Source: Spirometra erinaceieuropaei (lineage: Eukaryota > Platyhelminthes > Cestoda > Diphyllobothriidea > Diphyllobothriidae). From it: a stretch of DNA of 64,000 nt. Positions 36,601-48,268 of the stretch are shown here, piece by piece; position 1 is the first letter of the stretch, and every line of letters starts with the position of its first letter. The position numbers and the translations under genes are program-made. Below the pieces are notes generated by a model, which ran no database searches, was not told the origin of the DNA, and saw only the letters and a list, made by a program, of their open reading frames with translations. The stretch is taken from the NCBI GenBank assembly GCA_902702965.1, contig CACRXP010000070.1, positions 1,528,900-1,592,899 of the forward strand, read 5' to 3'.

Positions 36601-38725
36601 AAGGCAACGTTAATTTGGGAGAAATCTTGTTAGACGGACTACGCAGAATATCCTCATTTAATTTAGAACGCATGCATGGTGGAAATTCCAAAACGAGATT
36701 TCGAATGATCATTGCGACTGATCCCACAATGTATGCGTGTTTCAAAGTTGGCAAAGATATAGAAACGTTGGACACAAAAGTGGCATGCAATCTCACGTTT
36801 TATTATATTAACATCTACGTCGTCCTCATAGTAAGCATCCACCAATTTAATTTTATACCTTTTATGCTTATCAATCGCCAATGCAATCAAATAGGAAACC
36901 ACACAGCCTGCAGTTCGTACACAAATAACAAACGTCTAAATATAGAAGAGTGGTCTACAAACTTTTAAGGCACGATTTGTTTTTTTTTCAGTGGGTGAAA
37001 TCGTCCACCAACGTCTTTTAAAGATGTGGCTATTAATGTAAATGTTGTGACTTTTGAACCTTTTTTATCGAAACGCCTTTGGAAGTTTATCAATGTTTAT
37101 TGGAATGTTATGCTTTGCCTAGCACGAGAAGATGCCAGTTATCTGCTTTGCTCTATGACAGTTCTGTTTAGTTTTCCGCTTAAAAACGGCGTTGTTGGCG
37201 TGAAATTGAATGCTACCTACTGAATTTCGGCGGAGTTAATGGTGTACCTTGCATGCATTTTGACATATCCCGAGTTAACCTAGCATTTAACATCGTACGC
37301 ATGTGAGTTGTGTTTATGGAACTTATGAGCATACTACTAACAGACGAAGGGAAACCTTGGCATTAATCTCAACAAATTAAATTTAGCGAAGTGCAATATT
37401 CACAATATGTCCTCAAGGTTTCTCGTATTTCAAAAAATCACTACAATTTATAAAACAAAAAACAATTGATTTTGTTCAGGACATTATTTAGGCATGAGCA
37501 AATAACTTATAAGATATTATTAAAAAACGACTAGCAATAAGATACCAAATGCAAATGTATTTGTATGGGGACGATTGGAGATTAGAAAGTTATTTTTCAC
37601 TTACGTTTGCTCCATAATAACTAGTATGGATACATACAAAAGCCCGTCGTCCAATTGTGCAATAGTAAATTTTATAGTGACGTTTTAACTTTAACAGAAT
37701 TTGAAAACACTGATCGTAACGTGATCCCCGTATATTGTTCGAAATAATCTGGGCAACATCGTATTCCAAATAATTCCGCAGTCCTTGATACTCTACATGT
37801 TTATTTGGAAAAGTCAATGTTAATTGGAAGCAATGGCTTTAAATGTTACCGAAAAATCATTCGATATCTACAAACATGTGTCGTTTCCTGATTCGATTTT
37901 GACATAAACACGATGCTGAAAGCATAACTGCAGTAATATCTTTCATTTTGTTTAGTCACTGAGCCCCCTTTTCGGAGTACAGGGATTTCAGCCTGTAATA
38001 TTGGATTCCATGAGACTGGATGCGACGAATGTTATGTCTGTCGCCGAATTCTATGCTACTACCAGCGATATGTCAAGGGAGACAGTGCTGCAATGTGTAA
38101 AACTTGTTTTTAACAGCATAAACGCCCGCGACGTGTTCAAGTGGAAAACGAATTTAACGGCTGTACAAGCACAATGGAGGGAACGTACTGTAAACACAAG
38201 TGACCAACTTGCATCCAATGCAGCATCAATGCGTTTGATGAGGAATTGCGTCCTATAAAGAGACAGCGTTGTTTTAACTACTTTAAGGTTGTGGGTCATG
38301 GAAAAGCAAGTTTTTTAAAGTGGATAATGTACCTAAATTTAGTTAATACAATTGTAAACAGGAAATTGTATTCAGGCCTTCCTTCTTACGGTTAGTTATT
38401 AACTACCGTATACAGTGCATAACTAAAGTCAAAAACCTGAAGACAGAAACTTGTATGAAAGTGTCGGACGCCTAAGACTTTGCGTATTGTGCTCGCTTAT
38501 TCAGCTTTTTGAGTAAATGCCATTTTCTTGTGCAGGCAATGTGCCCACGTAACTTCTTCAAACATAGTATTCATTAATTTTAGCAAAACCGAATGTTGCC
38601 ATATATTCGGACTCTTTACTGTGTTTATACCTAACCTAGACTTCGGTTGCGAATCAGAGCTTAATTTTTTCGTAGGAGAGTAATAAACCTTCGGGCGTTT
38701 TTGTAAACATTACTCGCTGCACTTG
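33700..38725. repeat. Segmental duplication, copy 2 (carries pseudogene G2)
   Basis: Direct-orientation copy of 13,940-19,550. It contains the three exon equivalents of G1 with lengths 85, 253 and 303 nt, lacks the Merlin insertion, and stays alignable beyond the final exon (GGGTCAT and CCGTATACAGTGCATAAC, against GGGTCAT and GCAGTGTATACAGT in copy 1). Intergenic stretches inside it hold no other feature I can name. Confidence 0.85.
36001..38258 (+). pseudogene. G2: degenerate paralogue of G1
   Basis: Exon equivalents are 36,001-36,085, 36,578-36,830 and 37,956-38,258. Exon 1 keeps the hydrophobic stretch (VLMIFQYLQLNLACKRTAD), but the start codon is ACG, the next codon is TAG, and the donor GT has become TT (AATTGAG). 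At exon 2 the acceptor reads AATT where G1 has CTAG, and one base is missing just inside, which shifts the frame. The rest of exon 2 (CPRSQGNVNLGEILLDGLRR, YACFKV, LACNLTFYY) and its donor ATA|GTAAGC are preserved. Exon 3, with acceptor TTGTTTAG, is fully open and ends RNCVL-stop. The 5' half is therefore broken several times while the 3' half looks recent. A replacement first exon upstream cannot be excluded, but I found none. Confidence 0.8.
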
Positions 38726-40894
38726 AAAATTGCTGTCTTCTTTGATACTAACCATAGAAAGCAGTTTGCTAGCACACCGTTTATCGTTAGGGAGCCATTC
38801 AGCCTCTCTCTAATAAGTGCAGTGGGCGCCGAATGATGAGAGTTACCCACGTAGATGTCTGTATAAATGATTGCTGTTTGGTAAACTGTTCTCGCATGTA
38901 AAAAATGCCACAATGATGGCGACTCTGTCTTCATGTAATTCTTCGCGATTGCATACAAAAACGGTGGCCCCGCAAGGTACCCGTGCAGTCTCTCTTCCTT
39001 AAAACATCCTGTAGGCTCCGAAATGTGCACTACGGTAAGCAGGATTCCAACGCACACAAGACCTCCCTCTTCTCTCTTCCCTACATTGTTACAATACTAA
39101 GGTTTTCAGTCGTTATACCGTCAGTGTCCGATTCCACGAAATGCGTATTAAGCAAGGAAGTAATACCTAAGTTTGATTGTTCTACTGCTCGGCATGATGC
39201 AGCAGATACGCCAAGATTTTCAATGCACCTATTCTCGTCTATTTGGCAAGACCACACTCGAGAAAGAATGACTGTGTATTAAGCAATTTCCCCAAGTACT
39301 TCTTCTTGTTTGCCATTGTCACTTCAAAAGTTCTTAATATAAATCTTGTCCAAAGTGCTCTTACGTAAATGCTTAGCCTTGTCTACATTCTTTGTTCACC
39401 TGACGATAAAATGTGGAATATATCTCAACCATTTACACAATAATGGTTATTTTGTTCCCAAAATTCAGAATATGTTCATATAAGTGGTACTTTCAAATCC
39501 CTTACTCAGAAACATTCTTTAAGGAATCACCATTGCGCTGTAACTCGAGAGATATATTTGATCTCTCCATTTTGATAGCTGAAGTAACGACCGTCTCTAT
39601 TATAAAACTGTAGCCACTCCTCGTACGCAATCGCTAAACCCGACTGTATAAATGAGGCGTAATGTACTAAATCAGAGTTTCTGCATAATATTTTATTCCG
39701 AGGAACTCACTGTCATACGAAATGCTTAAATCTCTACAAAAATCATACAATTCATATGACTGTTTACCTTTGTCTCATCGAAGTCTGAAATCGAAAATGC
39801 TATAACATAATGTTGTGATATAACCTAATTTATTTATTCAAGAAATGCAAATAAACTGTTATATTATGTAAGGGTTTACTGTAATTTTGCTGATCATTTG
39901 CATCACCGTCACTTTTGTTTCTCTATGGTTTACCAACGTGTTCATGTAATAGTTACCATGAGTTATGATTCATGGTAGAATGCGCTATTTCATACTGACT
40001 GCACCTTATTCTTGAATGAATGCCGATTGGTCCCGATTCGAAAAACCCATTTTGTGCCGACCAAGTAGAAACAAGAATAAACAAGCCTCTTCTTACTATT
40101 CATGTGGCATTATATTATGTAAAATGTGTGACAAAAATAATCGTATCTTTGCCCGCGCATTTGACTACAGGCATTCCAGAAATGGCCTTCCTTTGTGGTC
40201 CGCGTGCATATTTGGAATCCTTTTTTACAAATCCACTGAAGTGAAAACCTAGTTAGATAGAAAATGATTGCTCATTGTCTCTTGAAATTTGCCTGCACTT
40301 TTCGTTACTGTTCATGGCTGAATATCATTGTATTAATATTATATTATATTAATATTAATATAATATTACATTAATTTTATTAAGTTGGTACAAAAATGCA
40401 GGTGTCGTGGTCCCATGTCGTGCATCCTCAAGTGTTGCCATGACTGCATCATTCACTTCACCAATACATGAGGGGTATAGCTAACGAATACTACTATCGC
40501 CTTCAGTGCACATACTAACAACTTTAAAAAATGTGCAGAGAGAGAGTTCAGGAAAAACTTAGAAATTTAACTCGAATGTCTGTGACGTCTCACTAGTGAA
40601 GATGTATGCGCATTCTGGGCGCAACAACCGTCAGGCCAAGTTCTGAGCTGTAAAGAGAACACAAAGAGCACCTGAATGAAGGGTCTTCTGTAACCAGAAC
40701 CCACGACTGTCCTTTCAGGCGGCAGTGGTCGCTGGCAAAGCCAGGGCTGATTATGCCTGCGCACAGTTACGCCTGAAAATCCCTGGGACAGTGGTGGCAG
40801 CCGCATTTGTAGGCTGTAGGGGCAAGTTTCAGTGTACAGTGTGTGCTTGCAGCTGCAGAGTCCCAGGTGTGCTTACACATAAAATGTCAACGTA
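38726..40894. other. AT-rich intergenic DNA
   Basis: Nothing recognised apart from an AT-only palindromic stretch (TATTAATATTATATTATATTAATATTAATATAA, about 40,332-40,364) and a GC-richer patch at 40,580-40,870 of unknown type. Open frames on both strands near 38,710-39,282 overlap each other and show no domain. Confidence 0.4.
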
Positions 40895-41840
40895 AATTTC
40901 GAAATGCGCTTTCGATTCGGAAATATTAATTAAATAGGGTTGTAAAAGTAATAACCGTGCAGCATAATTCTATAATAATTCAGTTACCTCAGCATGCCAG
41001 CTCTTGAGGCAATGTGTTTTCTGTTGCTGACAAAATCTATACATTGGGAAAAATGTCTTCTTAAGTGGTAGGCATTTTTCTCATTGATTTTCGACGTCCT
41101 TAAAAATGCAATTTTGCCTCATGGAAGGCATATTTAAAAATATTTAATTTCAGTCATTCGCTAGGAAATTACGTCCTCTGTAAATTTTGTACTCGAAGAA
41201 AGGGTATTATTTGGTTTTTAAAACATTTCCAATTCCCGAATAATTTCGAACCCGAGCCGCCGTTTCACTTGCATTCAGGGTTTCAAAACTACCAGCCGTA
41301 TTTTCTCCGCATACGGAAAACCATATATCTCTCTGTGGTGTTAGAAGAAGGCTATAAAATTAGCAGTGTATTTGAGCCATATTGTTTACTATACAGGCCA
41401 ACTTTGTAAATGCAGAGACACGACGTTTTCTGAACGGCCATTTAACGGTTCTAAATAATCTCACAATTAGAAACATTTGAAAACCGTATTATACCCTTCC
41501 TTCTGGAATAAAATTGAAAGACAACGCCATTTCTGTCGAATAAGCAAAAGAATGCACATTTTTCTTCACGCATTCCGCGTGATATAAATAAATTTCTAAA
41601 AACATCGAACACCAATGAGAAAAATGCATGCTGAATAAGTAGTCATTTTTTAAAGAAAAGACTTTTTCGGTGCATCCGGAACGATGTTCATAAGAAAGCC
41701 GGAATCTTGAGTTAACCAATGTATTATAGAATAACGCTGCATAATGATTATTTTCAAAACCCTAATTTATTGATCTTTTCGAAACGAAAACGCATTTCGT
41801 ATTTTCGGTTGACCTTTCATGCATTACGTCCCCTACTGCA
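40895..41840. repeat. Dispersed repeat R2, long copy B
   Basis: Matches 28,430-29,400 in the same orientation over its length (see the shared TTCGAAATG start, CAGTTACCTCAGCATGCCAG and the ATGCATGCT...AAGTAGTCAT block near 41,625). The minus-strand open frames of the two copies align loosely but are not conserved as protein. Confidence 0.75.
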
Positions 41841-43530
41841 TGTTGCCGGTTGCATGGGAGTGGCGCGTTAATTTGGCCCGTGGGCTGCTGTAAATCTGTG
41901 GGGACGAAGGTGTGTCCGAGTTGAAGTCGGTCGAGTGAATTCAGGTCAGCGAGTCGACAACAACTCGCTGCAAGGTGTGGATGAACCCGGGGCAGCCAGA
42001 CCTTGAACAATGAAGCCGGGCATGGTCATGATAGCTGCCCGCTGCAAATTTACTATTCAACACGATGCATACACATTTACGCCCAATTCGCGCAAGGATG
42101 CAAATGTGGAAACCAACTTGCTGCGAACAGCTTGGAGTATTTTGATACAGGAACAATACCTAGTTCAATACACAAGCCAAATCTCTTAGCGAATAGTTCC
42201 GGCTCGATGACCGAACCTGACTAGTAATTGACGTTGAAAGGAATTTAAATTTGCGCTACCTAGATAACCATCCTACGATTAAGAGGGCTAGAATATTACC
42301 TTAAGAATTTCTGATGCGACAGTATCGCTTGGTAAGGCGCGGACAACATAAACAATTTTCGGTGATTTAGAATATACGAAATCAAATTTCACTTGCCTCT
42401 TCTAATGATGCTCATTACACGTCTAATGTGGGAATCTTGCGGCTAACATTAAAGATTTTGGTCGATACTTATCTCACTGGTCGTTGCTCAATGCTGCAAT
42501 GCAGTGATCTGTCATAGATAGAAGCCTGAAATATGTGAACACATATTGTCGTAAATGTCACATTATCAGAACGACCCACTGCATGGGGACAGTATGCAAT
42601 TATGATAATGGAAAACAAAACCTGAACGTCTATCTTTACTTGGACGTTACTTTGATTGGAAAACTGAGTCGCAAAAATATACAAATCTGCTGCTACAAAT
42701 ATGTAAAAATAGGTCCTAACGGAAAATCATTTTTTAATAATGAGTTTTTTCACAGAATGGAAATATGTCGGTCTAGTGCTCTAAAAAACACCCGGAATAA
42801 AGTAGCACTCTTGCCGACCAACAGCCGCTAATACCCTCTCACATACTGTTCGTAAAATAACCCCTTGTATTTCTGGGTGTTGAAAGTGGTGCCTGGAAGC
42901 CTTTTTCCATCTAAAAGTTCTCTATGAGTGTGACATTGCACTGATAAACTGGAAAGTCTGACGTTTGCTGCCCCGAAACAGACAGCAGAATAACTTCATT
43001 GAGAGTTGCAGAAAAGTCACTTATGGTACGTAAGCCTTTGCAGTGTCAGCAGGAATTACTTACTGCAAGATGAAACGCGGGAAGTAAAAAGTCATGTGTT
43101 GAACGGATTCTTACAATTTTACAGATTCTGCTTTACTGCAACTGCTGTGCAAGCAGCAGGTCTAGGAAAAAAAACTTGTTTGATTAGTATTTTAACCTAC
43201 TTAACATAGCATATAGGGAATTTTTTTGTTTACCAACGGGCAGTGGATTGGAGGATTACGTTTTGAACATTTAACTCAAGAGACTGGGGGGTTTTTCGAA
43301 TTCGACCCTCTTTCATCTTTTAAATGATGTAATCTGCAGATGGTTAATTAAGGCAATCTGCGGTCACCAGTATCTCTCGGTCGGCTAGTGCAATGTGATT
43401 GCCAGTGCAGGAAGGGAAATAGAGATTCGGCATAAAATAAACTGTCATTTCGATGCCCAGTTTCTGGTTTAATAACAAAAATCTCAACAAATATTTGTAT
43501 AATTCATATTGACCCAACTGTGAAAAACTC
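41841..43530. other. Intergenic DNA; cysteine-rich open frame at 42,508-42,831
   Basis: The plus-strand frame ending at 42,831 encodes VNTYCRKCHIIRTTHCMGTV followed by CNYDNGK and ICCYKYV. It has eight cysteines and possible splice acceptors near 42,520. Its Cys-x-Tyr spacing is reminiscent of exon 2 of G3/G4, but the similarity is too weak to assign it. No flanking exon was found. Elsewhere nothing is recognised. Confidence 0.35.
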
Positions 43531-43532
43531 GT

Positions 43533-43615
43533 CGCCTCGGTGGGATTCGAACCCACGCAGTAAAGGGGAAGGCTTAAGTACAGCCAACGCTCTAACCACC
43601 TGAGCTACGAGGCCC
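43533..43615 (-). tRNA. tRNA-like sequence, probably pseudogene or SINE head
   Basis: The minus strand has an A box (TAGCTCAGGTGG) and a perfect B box (GGTTCGAATCC) with a GTGGG/CCCAC T stem, a GCTC/GAGC D stem and a nearly complete acceptor stem (6 of 7 pairs). The anticodon arm is poor: the best stem is TGGCT/AGCCT with one mismatch, and the region before the T stem is long. I cannot give an anticodon. Sequence at 43,675-43,770 recurs near 61,390, which suggests that this is the head of a repeat and not a working tRNA gene. Confidence 0.5.
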
Positions 43616-43674
43616 CGCCGGACGACGCGAGTTTTATCACACTTGGGTCAAGTTACCCGCCCAACCTACTGCAA

Positions 43675-43770
43675 CGTCTGGAATCCACCAAATCTGATAC
43701 AGTAAGTTGACTGCCCCAGCAGGATTTCCTAGGTAATTCACCCAGAATCCACCAGATGACTACTAGGCTC
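43675..43770 (-). repeat. Repeat body also present at 61,395-61,485
   Basis: GAATCCACCAAATCTGATAC ... CAGGATTTCCTAGGTAAT ... CACCAGATGACTACTAGG matches GAATTCACCAAATTTGATAT ... CAAGATTTCCCATGTAAT ... CACAGACGGCTACCAGG in order. It lies just upstream (minus-strand sense) of the tRNA-like sequence, so both may be one element. Confidence 0.5.
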
Positions 43771-44624
43771 ACGTAATTCGTTGATATTTTGGCAGATTTT
43801 GAATAATTCATATTGACCCAATATAAATTATTCAAATACAATGCATTCCATGAGGTTAAAGCCTTGAGGGAAATAAAGCGCTCTACGTGGAAGTGTTGCC
43901 ATCACAAAAATCGCCTTATCCAGACGGATTTTTTTCAACTAATAATAAGTGCACATTTGCAAATTAAAGTCTGAATAATCCTGTTTTGCATTGTTGGCAA
44001 ATGGAGTGGATGCGGTATGCCTGCTTCTGGGATAAAATATTTTATGAGACCGATTTTATCTTGACTTCTGATGGTAATTTAGGATATGTCACCAAATAGC
44101 GTGCCAATACATTATATCGACCGCATACACACGACAGTAAGTTTGTTATTTATTAGACATTTACAAGTAACCAGATCGTTACTGACAGTATGATTGAAGG
44201 TATGCAGAACTCCTTCCAAAAATGTAATTTTTATCATTTTTTGATCTAAAACAGAAAATGAGTTTAGAACATATCAGCTGTACGTAGTCGTTTTTTTGAC
44301 ATATCAAAGTTGTGAATTGCTGTTGCCTCAAATATTCAAAACGCAGCTACCTCGGTTCTTATTCGAGATGTGACCGTACCGCTTTTTAGAATTACCTTTG
44401 AACCAGTTTAAAATTTGAAACATAGACAGCACTGTTTTTCATTCATCTGAAACACGAGGATTAAGTACAATTTTCACGCATTATGCATGCGAACGAGTAG
44501 AGGAGAGTTACACAACTATGCGCAGTAACGTAATATTCTGACCGAAGTATCATAGAGGCGTTGTTGGCCTTATACACCGGCAGTGAAAAATATGTTTTTA
44601 TGCGCCAAAGTTCATTCACATGCA
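43771..44624. other. AT-rich DNA downstream of G3, nothing recognised
   Basis: No further exon of G3 and no clear AATAAA close to its stop codon were seen on the minus strand. Confidence 0.4.
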
Positions 44625-45955
44625 TTACGATTTCAAATATGTTCTTTCATTCCACACCATTAAATGTCGGTTCACTTCACAATGGACCGACTTCCCGTAA
44701 ATTGGATTCTGGATCGTGCGGCTTTTCTTCACATTGATCTTTGTGGTGATTCCAAGATAACTGGCTTGACAGGACCATGGTGGCAAGGTAACGCTCGATA
44801 GTATTTCAGGAAAATCGAATTCCGAAATCCCAACAATGTTTGAACCAAATACCTCTGTATTCCAGTTGGAAATCCTGAGAGTTGCTTCGATAAGGACTTC
44901 TCTCATCGCAAAGTCATTAGGCACATCCTATAAAATTGTGCGATTTAAATTTATTCAGGATATTTTCACAAGCTCGCAAAAAATATAAATATATTCGCGA
45001 CACAGAAATTCAATTACCCCATTCACTGAAAGCAGGGCGCTGTCGCAAACAATTTTGCAATAAAACTCCTCATAATTTTTGCGTGTTGAGTTCGAACTTG
45101 GCGAACAAATCTTAACCCAAACCCTGCCCCACAGTGTGACGTTATACGAGCAGTTCAGGTGGTCCACAATCTCCCCCACAACAGCAAAGTGCAAAACGCG
45201 TTTGATGAGATGTTCAGCAATTTCAGTGATGCGGAAGTTACCCTGATCTCCAGGACACATTTCGTTCCCTGAAACAAATATTAAGCAAATGCAAACACGC
45301 AAATGAACGAATTTGCTTGTTAGATGTTCTGTGTAGTTAGTCTTTATTGACACTCAGGATACGTATGCGAAGGCTGTTATTTTTACGTTCTGAATGTGTG
45401 ATATTTGTATAGGTATGACGTGAAAACGTAAGTTTTCTTTCAGGCACTTTACAAAATCTGAGTAGGTGAAGAATATGGTCGGCATTAGGCTTGTATCAGC
45501 TGCGTACTCCAGAAGTATATTACTTACTTAAATGCCATTTTGGTTTAACATGAATCCCCTAGGTTGGAGGTAACGACTGGGCTAAAGCATAAAACCAACT
45601 GTCAGCACTGCGATGTTCATTTAAAGTTGAGCTGCCACTAAGGTAAGACGTCTACTACTAATCATAGTTCTTAATGAAAAGTATAAAATTATTTTGTAAA
45701 ATTATTTCCATTACTATGGCGACCAAAATATCATCTCTAAATGCCTGTCCGTATGAGAAAACCCGGCTGGACTAGTAAATGTAAACTGTCAGTCAAAAAC
45801 CATGCAAACAATCAGAAAAAATAAAAATCTTGCTTATTAATAGACTTACGAAACAACGAAATGCAGGCATTAGTTTTTTCTGAGCAGACCAACAGCATCA
45901 TCCAGAGACTGCACATAAGGCCGCACAATGTAGAAACTGATCTGTGTGTATTCAT
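44625..45955 (-). CDS. G3: predicted secreted protein with eight conserved cysteines
   Basis: Predicted minus-strand exons are 45,955-45,850, 45,268-45,018 and 44,927-44,625, giving 219 residues. Exon 1 encodes a signal peptide (MNTHRSVSTLCGLMCSLWMM, then LLVCSEKTNAC) with probable cleavage near TNA/C, and ends in phase 1 at C|GTAAGT. Exon 2 follows TTTGTTTCAG and reads NEMCPGDQGNFRITEIAEHL, NCSYNVTLWGRVWVKICS and YCKIVC, with a phase-0 donor. Exon 3 follows TTTTATAG and contains RISNWNTEVFGSNIVGISEF and KSVHCEVNRH, then a stop. Three N-glycosylation sequons (NCS, NVT, NST) and eight cysteines after the signal core suggest a disulfide-bonded exported protein. G4 at 55.5 kb has the same exon 1 and 2 lengths (106 and 251 nt), phases and cysteines. 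The role is unknown. Confidence 0.82.
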
Positions 45956-46411
45956 TTTAAATCTACTCACTGACGCATATTGCGCAAAAAGAAGAAAATA
46001 TATCAGCCCCTGTCAAATCGATCCAACCAGTAACATTGTTTCGAGGACGCCTTTTAAACATTTAATTGCATGCACAACATTGAAATTATGGGCATCGCCT
46101 AATGGTTGAGGAGAGCGTTGTCACATGTTCAATTGCGCTGCCATTAGATTGTTCTTGTTGGTATATGTAGCCAACTGTGTACTAAATCACATATAAAACC
46201 CTTCTATTTTTGGTTTCATCTCAAATAGGTCGGTCCTATCAAGCATATTTATTTTTTTGAACAGCTTACATCAGACAAACGCACGAATCTTAACGCCTTT
46301 GCCGTAACCAGACTTATACTTTTTGATTCGTAACAAATTGTACGCGACTTCCCTAGAGTTGGCGTAGCCGTTTAAGGACAGATTGGTCTGCTTTAGGATA
46401 TACTGCAAACA
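45956..46411. other. Upstream region of G3, nothing recognised
   Basis: This would hold the G3 promoter on the minus strand. I see no clear TATA or initiator that I would assign. Confidence 0.35.
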
Positions 46412-46622
46412 GGAATGGCCGAACACGCGGCAGCGGTGCGCAGAAATGGCGTCAGCTCTCAAGTAGCGGCTCATTCGACGAGATCCAGCCACACATTCAA
46501 GTTCGATATGACCGAAATTCTCGCAAGAGGTGACAACTGCGTTAGCAGAGAGCTACTAGAATCATGGTTTACTGGTCCCCGTCTATCAACAAGTGAAACG
46601 ATCTTCCCAATTCATACTCCGT
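46412..46622 (+). pseudogene. PLE GIY-YIG endonuclease C-terminal fragment
   Basis: The plus strand encodes MAEHAAAVRRNGVSSQVAAH, STRSSHTFKFDMTEILARGD and VSRELLESWFTGPRLS. It is closely similar to the PLE endonuclease ends at 53,535-53,720 and 59,866-60,040, both on the minus strand. The fragment starts inside the endonuclease, lacks the catalytic YIG motif, and abuts an RT fragment of opposite polarity. Confidence 0.8.
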
Positions 46623-46627
46623 GCTAA

Positions 46628-46920
46628 GACTTCGCCTTGGCGGATGGATCCATCTTCTAGTCAGTGTAGAAGGACATCAAGGAACGCGATCACGTTATTC
46701 GCCTCGGTCTCTGCGGTAAACATCAGGGATGGGTGTGCCTCGTTAAACTTCTGAACTAGGCCATTGATGTCGATGGTATGACTCGTCAGGCAAACGATAT
46801 CCTCCAAAAATTGATCGTAGAATTTAAGATCATTGATGGTATATTTGAGAGTCGTTTGCTCAACCTTGCCCCTGAAGACATTTGCGGCAATCTGTCCAAG
46901 AGAGAGAGAGGAATGCTTTA
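46628..46920 (-). pseudogene. PLE reverse transcriptase fragment
   Basis: The minus strand reads GQIAANVFRGKVEQTTLKYT, INDLKFYDQFLEDIVCLTSH, then NGLVQKFNEAHPSLMFTAET and NNVIAFLDVLLH followed by a stop. It matches the PLE palm region around and after the catalytic YVDD, which here has decayed to LEDI. It faces the endonuclease fragment at 46,412-46,622 end to end, so the two come from different insertions or from a rearranged one. Confidence 0.75.
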
Positions 46921-47079
46921 TTTAGTGATTTCAGTCTACAATGTGCATGCGTTCTGCGTAAAGAAAATCACATATTCTTCTACAGATTTTTGATATGGAT
47001 GCGGACTATACTGCATATTTCATGAGCAGTAGTGGTAAAAGTAGAAGTAAGATGCTGTATAATTGAACATAACATGATC

Positions 47080-47288
47080 TTAAAAATCTTATATTAGAAG
47101 TATTTTAAAAACATTTATATACTCCTTCTTCGAGTATCAAATATAAAGATGACGTGATTCGCTATCAACCGACTAAAAGAAAGCATATTATTTTTCGTAG
47201 GTTTTTATAAAGCATGTTTGAATTTACAAGACTACCGAAAATACGTGTGAATCATGCATGCTATTTAAGTAGTCATCTCTTGCCGAGT
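47080..47288. repeat. Dispersed repeat R2, short 3' copy
   Basis: CTCCTTCTTCGAGTATCAAATATAAAGATGACG and the ATGCATGCTATTTAAGTAGTCATCTCTTGCCGAGTA block match the R2 copies. The copy is interrupted at about 47,289 by the LTR-containing inverted structure. Confidence 0.6.
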
Positions 47289-47702
47289 ACGTTATTTTAT
47301 GTCTACGTTCTTATTTACTACGTGTTTGTGTTGGGAGTGCCTACACTCCCAAGAACAAGAGCTAGCTAATCACGGGAGGCCACGTGCTTTTTCTCTACTG
47401 CGCTGTCATCTTAATCGTGGCGCCTCTCCATTGGCTTTTCCTCTCGGGCCTGATCGATCAGCATATTCGAATTATCGACCGGCTCGTCTCGAATGTTCTT
47501 CCCGAAGGGCATTGGGCCGAACGCCGGCGAAGCACCGTAAGGCGTTATAAATACGCGTTACTTCCAGTTCATTTTGACTTGCATTTTCCTAATACACAGT
47601 TTCGTGGCCGGTCGCGTTCTCCTTCTCTGCCGCGTTGGTATTGGGGACAAGGGTCGAGTGCGCTACGCTCCACAGGATTTCACGTACCAGGCGGGTCATA
47701 AC
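47289..47702 (+). mobile_element. Long terminal repeat of a Ty3/gypsy-like element
   Basis: This GC-richer segment precedes a gag-like frame and contains the short inverted repeat TTGGGAGTG/CACTCCCAA near its start and a TATA box (TATAAATA, 47,546-47,553). It ends at GGGTCATAACA followed by TTTGGCGACGCAG, a primer-binding-site-like sequence (about 47,706-47,720). The first 356 bases recur in inverted orientation at 48,729-49,084 with only four differences that I count. The true left boundary is uncertain because the inverted copy includes the outermost bases too. Confidence 0.7.
47546..47553 (+). promoter_or_regulatory. TATA box in the LTR
   Basis: TATAAATA lies about 180 bases upstream of the gag start and is preserved in the inverted LTR arm. 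It is probably the pol II promoter element of the retrotransposon. Confidence 0.55.
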
Positions 47703-47730
47703 AATTTGGCGACGCAGTTTTTCAACTACA

Positions 47731-48268
47731 ATGTCTGACGAGTATGCAGACTTGAAGCAGATGTTGCAGCAGCAGCTGAAGCTGATGGAGGCTCTGACCG
47801 TCAAGCTATCCAATTCATCCATGGGCCAATCAAGCGCGGCTGGTGGTTCACAATCTGCTGATCACATTGCCGACCGCATCACTGAATTCCTGTATGACCC
47901 GCAGGCCCATATCACCTTTGAGTCCTGGTACAAACGATACGAGGACTTGTTCTCTGTCGATCTGGCTGCCCAGGACGATGCATGGAAGGTTCGACTCCTT
48001 CTTCGCAAACTGGGTGCTGCCGAATACGAGCGTTATGCAAACTTCATCCTCCTCAAGTATCCCCGAGAGGTCGCTTTCAAGGACACGGTTGAGACGTTGT
48101 CGCAGATTTTTGGTGAGCAATCATCCCTCTTCAACACTCGATTTCAGTGTCTGCAACTATGCAAACGAGATTCCGATGATTTCATCACATATGCGGGCAT
48201 TGTTAATCGTGAGTGTGGGCGTTTCCAGCTCGGTTCTCTCACTGAAGACCAGTTTAAATGCCTTATAT
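47731..48268 (+). CDS. Gag-like polyprotein N-terminus, cut by assembly gap
   Basis: The start is chosen at MSDEYADLKQMLQQQLKLME, 28 bases after the LTR end. After a Q/L-rich start and a serine-glycine linker come FLYDPQAHITFESWYKRYED, WKVRLLLRKLGAAEYERYAN, ILLKYPREVAFKDTVETLSQ, RDSDDFITYAGIVNRECGRF and LTEDQFKCLI. This is the capsid-like gag of Ty3/gypsy-type elements found in many invertebrates (helical capsid with a W-x-x-R-Y-E-D-LF segment). The frame stays open for 179 codons to the N run. No zinc knuckle, protease or polymerase is visible. The lack of stops suggests a young insertion. Confidence 0.8.

Noticed and set aside
42508..42831. Cysteine-rich frame as a fifth member of the secreted family
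   Set aside because: The cysteine spacing is only loosely similar to exon 2 of G3/G4, there is no Cys-Pro start, and the splice phases are unsupported.
43533..43615. Functional tRNA gene
   Set aside because: The boxes and T arm are good, but the anticodon arm does not fold properly and the flanking sequence recurs at 61.4 kb, so a pseudogene or SINE head is more likely.
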